Shown: positions 15,661 through 19,920 of the stretch, in pieces
How positions within the stretch are numbered: the first letter of the stretch is position 1
How the letters are laid out: the number at the start of each line of letters is the position of its first letter
Source of the DNA: JAFTYO01 sp045611785
GTDB lineage: Bacteria > Pseudomonadota > Alphaproteobacteria > RF32 > CAG-239
Reading direction: 5' to 3'
DNA: 19,920 nt
Assembly: GCA_045611785.1 (NCBI GenBank)
Contig: JAZKXV010000014.1
Span: 1-19,920, forward strand
Position numbers and translations under genes: made by a program
The notes under the pieces: model-generated
Told to the model about the DNA's origin: nothing
The model's database searches: none
The model's input: only the letters and a program-made list of their open reading frames with translations

Positions 15661-17217
15661 ATGATAAAGCTAATTTTACTTGGCATTTTCTTATACGCAA
15701 TGCCTGCGCAAAGTATTACGTGTGTAAAAGATTATGGTGGCGAAAACAGTTGTGTAAACAACCAAGACACAGCAGGTGACTGCGCAATATTAGGATATTC
15801 CACTGAAAATGTAAAAGATTGTGCGCAATATTTAAGATGCCCTTTTAACTCAGATTATAAAATTTGTGTTTCCGGAGCAACGTCATCTAGCATAGATTGC
15901 GCTACACTCGGCTTTACTCAAGATGATAAATCTACTTGGTGCGCACCGGATAAAATTATAAAATGCCCTACAAATGAAAGTTTAACTTTATGTAATGGTG
16001 TAAATACTGAAGTAATGGATTGTGCATCACTGGGCTTTACATCAAGTGACAAAACAGAAACTTGTCCGGCAGAAAAAATTGTAACTTGCCCTACGGACAG
16101 TTCTTTAACCATTTGTACAGAACCTGGCGCAAAACCCATAAATTGCGCTGAGTTAGGCTTTACTCAAGATGATAAATCAGAAATATGTCTAGCTGAAAAA
16201 ATCATCAAATGTCCAACTGATGAAACATATACACTTTGCTCAGAACCAAATGATAAACCTCTTGATTGCGCAGCAATAGGCTTTACAACCTCTGACAAGT
16301 CAGCTTGGTGTGGCAACATTGTTCAATGCCCTAATGATACAACTTTTACAATGTGTTCTAGACCTAAAGGTTGTGCCATAGGTGATGTTTTTTATGCTGA
16401 CGGAAGTTGTAGCAGCGTTGATATGTATGACGGATCAAAAATTGCCATTGGTGTTGTATATGCGCTATCTTCTGGAAAAGGTGGAATGCCATATTCAACT
16501 GCTGTGTCTGAATCTCAAGATTTTGCGTCTTTACACGGCCGCGTTATTTCACTTGAATATTTAACTGTAGATAAAACACTTTATGTTTTCGACCCTACAA
16601 ATCCATTCAATAATAGTTATTCTTATATTCCTTTTGGTTTATACAACACAAATATAAATGTAAAACATTATGGTATCGTTGGTGGCTCATTAGCTACTGG
16701 ATACTTCAGTGAAGCTGATATGTATGACGGAAAACAAAACACCGCTGTTATATCGACGACAGAACCTGCTTTTGCAAGTTGTGTAGGCACTAATGCTATT
16801 AACTACACAAAAGGAACAGCAGACTATAATAAAAGCTGTACCCCAACAGCCGCACTGGCAGCAATTTCTTTTTATCCACCAAACGTAGACAGCTCTGATG
16901 CTTTAGCTGGAGCCGGAAACTGGTATATACCATCTATGGGAGAATTATCTTTATTATATGGATTTGATGCAAATTCTGCGACATCAAGTTTTGGAACAGA
17001 TGGAAATACCGGTACCACAATAAAAATTGTAAACAACACTTTAAAAACTCTGAGCAGTAAAGGGCTAACAGTAGACACATTAGCCACTCAAAACCATTGG
17101 TCATCTACTATAGTGAGCAAATATGATACCTGGGCTGTAAACTTAAATAACGGTAGTCGCGTATACTCCGTTGAGCGAAGTAGTAAAATATGGCTTAGAC
17201 CTAGCCTTGAGTTTTAA
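15661..17217 (+). CDS. Secreted protein with 41-aa cysteine repeats and Lcl_C/DUF1566-like C-terminus
   Basis: The 518-aa product opens with a signal peptide (MIKLILLGIFLYAMPAQS). Five repeats follow (about residues 40-236) of the form DCAxLGFTxxDKSxxCxxxKIxKCPTDxxxTLC, four cysteines each. The C-terminal part (about 254-518) starts MYDGSKIAIGVVYAL. It carries the landmarks of the Lcl_C/DUF1566 group: a second MYDGK, NWYIPSMGEL (W421), HWSST (W480), a TWAVNL strand (W491) and WLRPSLEF (W511). That group occurs in secreted or surface proteins of poorly known function, some binding glycans; here the role is inferred only. The ATG is preceded by AGGAGA. Transcription looks monocistronic, from its own promoter to a terminator at 17253. 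The first repeat resembles the N-terminus of the 1598-aa protein, tying this gene to the minus-strand array. Confidence 0.85.
   Translation: MIKLILLGIFLYAMPAQSITCVKDYGGENSCVNNQDTAGDCAILGYSTENVKDCAQYLRCPFNSDYKICVSGATSSSIDCATLGFTQDDKSTWCAPDKIIKCPTNESLTLCNGVNTEVMDCASLGFTSSDKTETCPAEKIVTCPTDSSLTICTEPGAKPINCAELGFTQDDKSEICLAEKIIKCPTDETYTLCSEPNDKPLDCAAIGFTTSDKSAWCGNIVQCPNDTTFTMCSRPKGCAIGDVFYADGSCSSVDMYDGSKIAIGVVYALSSGKGGMPYSTAVSESQDFASLHGRVISLEYLTVDKTLYVFDPTNPFNNSYSYIPFGLYNTNINVKHYGIVGGSLATGYFSEADMYDGKQNTAVISTTEPAFASCVGTNAINYTKGTADYNKSCTPTAALAAISFYPPNVDSSDALAGAGNWYIPSMGELSLLYGFDANSATSSFGTDGNTGTTIKIVNNTLKTLSSKGLTVDTLATQNHWSSTIVSKYDTWAVNLNNGSRVYSVERSSKIWLRPSLEF
15778..16368 (+). repeat. Tandem 123-bp (41-aa) cysteine repeats
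   Basis: Units begin at 15778, 15895, 16018, 16141 and 16264. The spacing is 117 and then exactly 123 bases three times; the last unit is two codons shorter. DNA similarity is moderate, so these are old repeats held in register by selection on the protein, not a recent expansion. Confidence 0.9.
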
Positions 17218-17252
17218 CCTATACCATATTATTATGTTTTCATAGCAAACTT

Positions 17253-17290
17253 AAAGAACCTTAACAGTTTTTCTGTTAAGGTTCTTTTTT
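17253..17290 (+). terminator. Rho-independent terminator after the 518-aa protein gene
   Basis: A perfect 15-bp stem (AAAGAACCTTAACAG at 17253-17267 with its complement at 17273-17287) and a TTTTT loop, followed by a T-run. It lies 35 bases after the stop codon. Confidence 0.9.
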
Positions 17291-17296
17291 GGCGTA

Positions 17297-17325
17297 TTGA
17301 CATTTATTATCTCTTTGAATAAAAC
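17297..17325 (+). promoter_or_regulatory. Promoter of the MazG-type gene
   Basis: A perfect -35 box TTGACA (17297-17302), a 17-base spacer and TAAAAC (17320-17325, 4 of 6). It sits directly after the terminator and 35 bases before the ATG, with AGGAAA as ribosome site. Confidence 0.55.
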
Positions 17326-17360
17326 ATTTTTAACAACATAACTTTTCAGGAAATTATAAC

Positions 17361-17759
17361 ATGAACAAATATGAAGAACTTGTAAAAGAATGTCATAAAG
17401 CTATGGAATTAAGCATTGATGATACATATTCCATTAATTTACTTACATTACGTCAAAAACTTATTAATGAAGAAACTGAAGAGCTTAATGTTGAGATAAA
17501 TGCTCTTATTGATGAGCTCAAAACAACCGGTTCTGTTTCAAAAGAAACAAAACTAAAAATGTTTAAAGAATTGGCTGATTTACAATATGTTTTAAGTGGA
17601 ATGGTTGTGAGTTTGGGCATTCCGATGGAAGAAGTTTTTCAAAGAGTTCACAACAGCAATATGTCAAAACTTGTTGATGGAAAGCCTTTAAAACGTGAAG
17701 ATGGCAAGTTTTTAAAAGGTCCAAATTATAAAAAACCTGATTTATCAGATTTAGGGTAA
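17361..17759 (+). CDS. MazG-like all-alpha nucleotide pyrophosphohydrolase
   Basis: A 132-aa cytoplasmic protein of the MazG/phosphoribosyl-ATP pyrophosphohydrolase superfamily, whose members hydrolyse (often non-canonical) nucleoside triphosphates to monophosphate and pyrophosphate. The metal-binding pattern is present: EETEE at residues 37-41 and E70-L-A-D73 in KELADLQYVL. The C-terminal HNSNMSKLVDGKP and REDGKFLKGPNYKKPDL are typical of a single-domain housecleaning subgroup. The true substrate cannot be read from the sequence; dUTP-like or damaged nucleotides are the usual guess. It is a single gene between a terminator and the next promoter region, with its own good promoter. Nothing suggests a toxin-antitoxin partner. 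Confidence 0.85.
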   Translation: MNKYEELVKECHKAMELSIDDTYSINLLTLRQKLINEETEELNVEINALIDELKTTGSVSKETKLKMFKELADLQYVLSGMVVSLGIPMEEVFQRVHNSNMSKLVDGKPLKREDGKFLKGPNYKKPDLSDLG

Positions 17760-17798
17760 TTGTGATTTAATTTCATTCTAAGATTTCTCATTTTTGTT

Positions 17799-17817
17799 AT
17801 GTTACAAAAATGTTACA
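17799..17817. repeat. Paired ATGTTACA direct repeats upstream of the right-hand cysteine-rich gene
   Basis: ATGTTACA occurs at 17799-17806 and 17810-17817, an 11-base period, i.e. about one helical turn. Two such half-sites on the same DNA face about 90 bases before the ATG at 17909 could bind a regulator. The stretch is AT-rich, so chance is possible. Confidence 0.3.
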
Positions 17818-17908
17818 TTGTTGTTTCTACCTACATTAAACTTGAAAATAATAATAGATTATGATAACATTAAGCCAAATATTTAAATATCATCCTAGGA
17901 GAATTGTT

Positions 17909-19920
17909 ATGAAAAAAATTGGTTTAGTGTGTATGTTGGTAACAACATTCTATGCCTATTCAACACAAGCAAGGGTTTGCTTGTTAGGAGACCCTAATTG
18001 TAATAGCGGGATATCTGTTGATTCGGCTCAAAAATGTGAGGATTACTTAAGTAAAAACCCTAAGTGGATACATGAAAGCGATACTTGCAACGCGTTAGAT
18101 TATCGCACAGCGTGTGAAGACTATAAAGACGTATATTATATCGAATTAGGCTGTAAGCAAGAATACATAGACATCCAAAAACTTAACAATTCTAATTATG
18201 TTTGCGCAGAAGAAATACAATGCGAAAAATGTTGCCCATCTATTAAATGCTCAGATCAATATAAAGAATGCCATTATCCTACTCAAGGCGATTATAACGA
18301 TACTTGCGAAGAACCTGATAAAACAATTAAATTCTCCAGATGTTTATGTAACGAAAATAAATATAAATACAACACTTCAAATTGTGCTGGTATAGGTATG
18401 CACCTTGAAGGAGAGCAATGCTCCGGTGATAATGGCGATTGGTGGGAAAGATGTATTTGCTCTGCTCCATCTGAATGTAAATGGACAGATGCAAATAAAG
18501 GTAACAATGGTGTATTATCAAACCAATGCTGTGACGGAACATATAAAACATGTACCAAAAACTTCCCTACTGATGTAGAAGTTCCTGCTAATGCTACAGC
18601 TACTAAAACAAGTTACACTGCTTGTGGCGAAACAAAAGAAATTATTACCGGTTGGACATGTAACTTAGGTTATGTTCAAAACCCTGCAAACACAGGTTGT
18701 GATGTTGCTCAATGCCCTCAAGGAAGTTCAATTATCTATACAGATGCTAGCAAATGCGGATATGCTTCTACAATTGGCGCTAGCGTAACATCAACCGGAG
18801 AATATTCTGAAGGAAAACTTTGTTATACATGTAACTGTTCAGTTCCATCAGCATGTAAATGGACAGATGCAAACAAAGGAGATAAAGGTACATTAAAAGA
18901 TGTTTGCTGTGATGGTCAAACATATAAAACATGTACACCAAACTTCCCAACTGATGTAACCGTTCCTTCTAATGCTACAGCTACTAAAACAAGTTACACA
19001 GCTTGTGACGAAACAAAAGAAATTGTTACAGGCTGGGATTGTAATGATGGGTATGTAAAGAACTCTGCAGGCACAGGTTGCGATGTTGCTCAATGTCCAA
19101 CAGGAAGCAAAACAGAATATAGCGATGTTTCTAAATGTGGATATCCTTCTACAATTGGTGCAAGTGTAGCTTCTACAGGCGTTAAATCCGGAAATAAAGA
19201 ATGTTATACATGTTCTTGCAGTCCGGATACAAAGAATGTTTGTAAATGGACAGATACAAACAAAGGAGATAAAGGTACATTAAAAGATGTTTGCTGTGAT
19301 GGTAAAACATATAAGACATGTACCCAAAACTTCCCAAGTGCTGTAAGTGTTCCTTCTAATGCTACAGCTACTAAAACAAGTTACACAGCTTGTGATGAAA
19401 CAAAAGAAATTGTTACAGGTTGGACATGTAATGATGGATATGTTAAAAATTCTGCAGGCACAGGTTGCGATGTTGCTCAATGTCCGACAGGAAGCAAAAC
19501 AGAATATAAAGATGTAAGCAAATGCCCATATCCTTCTACAATTGGCGCTAGCGTAACTTCTACAGGTCAATATTCTGGCAGTAAATTATGCTACAAATGT
19601 AACTGTTCAGTTCCATCAGCATGTAAATGGACAGATGTAAACAAAGGAGATAAAGGTACATTAACAGACGTATGCTGTGATGGTCAAACATATAAGACAT
19701 GTACCAAAAACTTCCCAACTGCTGTAACTGTTCCTTCTAATGCTACAGCTACTAAAACAAGTTACACAGCTTGTGATGAAACAAAAGAAATTGTTACAGG
19801 TTGGGATTGTAACCCTGGATATACAAAATCTGGCGATAAATGTGTACCAAACTGCACTTATGCAGACCAAACAGCTTGTGAAAACGCTAATAAAGACCGT
19901 GCTTGTGAAAAAGGCTCAGA
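17909..19920 (+). CDS. Secreted cysteine-rich tandem-repeat protein, 3' end outside window
   Basis: An open frame of 670 codons runs from ATG 17909 off the window end. It has CTAGGAGA as ribosome site and a signal peptide (MKKIGLVCMLVTTFYAYS, cleavage near TQA at residue 22). A unique cysteine-rich region (residues about 23-189) comes first. Then repeats of 126, 129 and 127 residues follow, plus a partial fourth, each starting CKWTD-[AVT]-NKG. Each contains CCDG-x-[TY]-YKTC, the segment ATATKTSYTACDETKEI, a GWxCNxGY motif and CPTGSK-x-Y. After the fourth the sequence turns into A-x-CENANK modules like those of the minus-strand array, showing shared ancestry of the two arms. No enzyme motif is visible. 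Likely an exported, disulfide-rich surface or secreted protein. It is the only gene in the window cut at the right edge. Confidence 0.88.
   Translation, partial: MKKIGLVCMLVTTFYAYSTQARVCLLGDPNCNSGISVDSAQKCEDYLSKNPKWIHESDTCNALDYRTACEDYKDVYYIELGCKQEYIDIQKLNNSNYVCAEEIQCEKCCPSIKCSDQYKECHYPTQGDYNDTCEEPDKTIKFSRCLCNENKYKYNTSNCAGIGMHLEGEQCSGDNGDWWERCICSAPSECKWTDANKGNNGVLSNQCCDGTYKTCTKNFPTDVEVPANATATKTSYTACGETKEIITGWTCNLGYVQNPANTGCDVAQCPQGSSIIYTDASKCGYASTIGASVTSTGEYSEGKLCYTCNCSVPSACKWTDANKGDKGTLKDVCCDGQTYKTCTPNFPTDVTVPSNATATKTSYTACDETKEIVTGWDCNDGYVKNSAGTGCDVAQCPTGSKTEYSDVSKCGYPSTIGASVASTGVKSGNKECYTCSCSPDTKNVCKWTDTNKGDKGTLKDVCCDGKTYKTCTQNFPSAVSVPSNATATKTSYTACDETKEIVTGWTCNDGYVKNSAGTGCDVAQCPTGSKTEYKDVSKCPYPSTIGASVTSTGQYSGSKLCYKCNCSVPSACKWTDVNKGDKGTLTDVCCDGQTYKTCTKNFPTAVTVPSNATATKTSYTACDETKEIVTGWDCNPGYTKSGDKCVPNCTYADQTACENANKDRACEKGS
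18476..19849 (+). repeat. Tandem 378-387-bp coding repeats
   Basis: Units start at 18476, 18854, 19241 and 19622 (378, 387 and 381 bases apart); the fourth is partial. Long stretches, for example around 18971, 19358 and 19739, are nearly identical in DNA including third codon positions. That indicates recent expansion or homogenisation and makes copy number prone to change by recombination or slippage. Confidence 0.9.

Noticed and set aside
17361..17759. MazG-type protein as antitoxin-like partner or phage-defence element
   Set aside because: No toxin, integrase or defence gene adjoins it; the single-domain housecleaning form is a sufficient explanation.
18476..19849. Regularly spaced repeats that might suggest a repeat array such as CRISPR
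   Set aside because: The units are about 380 bp, wholly in frame and coding, with no short palindromic repeats or unique spacers.
18893..19870. Three similar minus-strand frames of 66-96 codons rich in Cys, Thr and Ile
   Set aside because: They are mirror images of the tandem repeat of the plus-strand gene, which explains why they look alike and recur at the repeat period.

Overview
The window is AT-rich DNA from a Gram-negative bacterium. Three genes for outer-membrane biology (lolA, lpxA and an MsbA-like ABC exporter) show the double membrane. The Calvin-cycle-subtype class II aldolase and the overall gene content fit an Alphaproteobacterium. Large, modular, cysteine-rich secreted proteins beside Lcl_C/DUF1566-like proteins recall the uncultured gut-associated alphaproteobacterial bins (RF32-type lineages). 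That placement is inference from memory, not a search result.

Left arm (1-7633, minus strand): three tandem genes for secreted cysteine-rich repeat proteins, of 1598 aa, 593 aa and at least 290 aa (the last is cut by the window edge). Each starts with a signal peptide and is built from modules of roughly 40-60 residues rich in C-x-GY, A-x-CE and GCGxC patterns. The junctions around the second and third gene are almost the same 177 bp, and an 82-bp block is identical inside two of the genes, so the array is evolving by duplication or gene conversion. A divergent promoter region (7634-7886) separates it from the core.

Core (7866-15500): lolA and an ABC exporter (plus strand) meet a putative membrane-anchored HExxH protein (minus strand) tail to tail with a 4-bp overlap. 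That gene and a class II fructose-bisphosphate aldolase diverge from promoters that appear to share one palindromic -35 hexamer. The aldolase ends at a bidirectional terminator facing the minus-strand operon lpxA - malate/lactate dehydrogenase - aspartate aminotransferase. The last two genes touch (TAAATG) and would interconvert malate, oxaloacetate and aspartate. The dehydrogenase lacks the usual C-terminal end.

Right arm (15661-19920, plus strand): a secreted 518-aa protein with five 41-residue cysteine repeats and an Lcl_C/DUF1566-like C-terminus; a terminator; a MazG-type nucleotide pyrophosphohydrolase; and the first 670 codons of another secreted cysteine-rich protein with tandem 126-129-aa repeats that are also near-identical in DNA. 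Ordinary envelope and metabolic genes are thus flanked on both sides by repeat-rich surface-protein genes. I saw no RNA genes, insertion sequences, integrases, CRISPR arrays or origins. No gene-free stretch exceeds about 255 bases.
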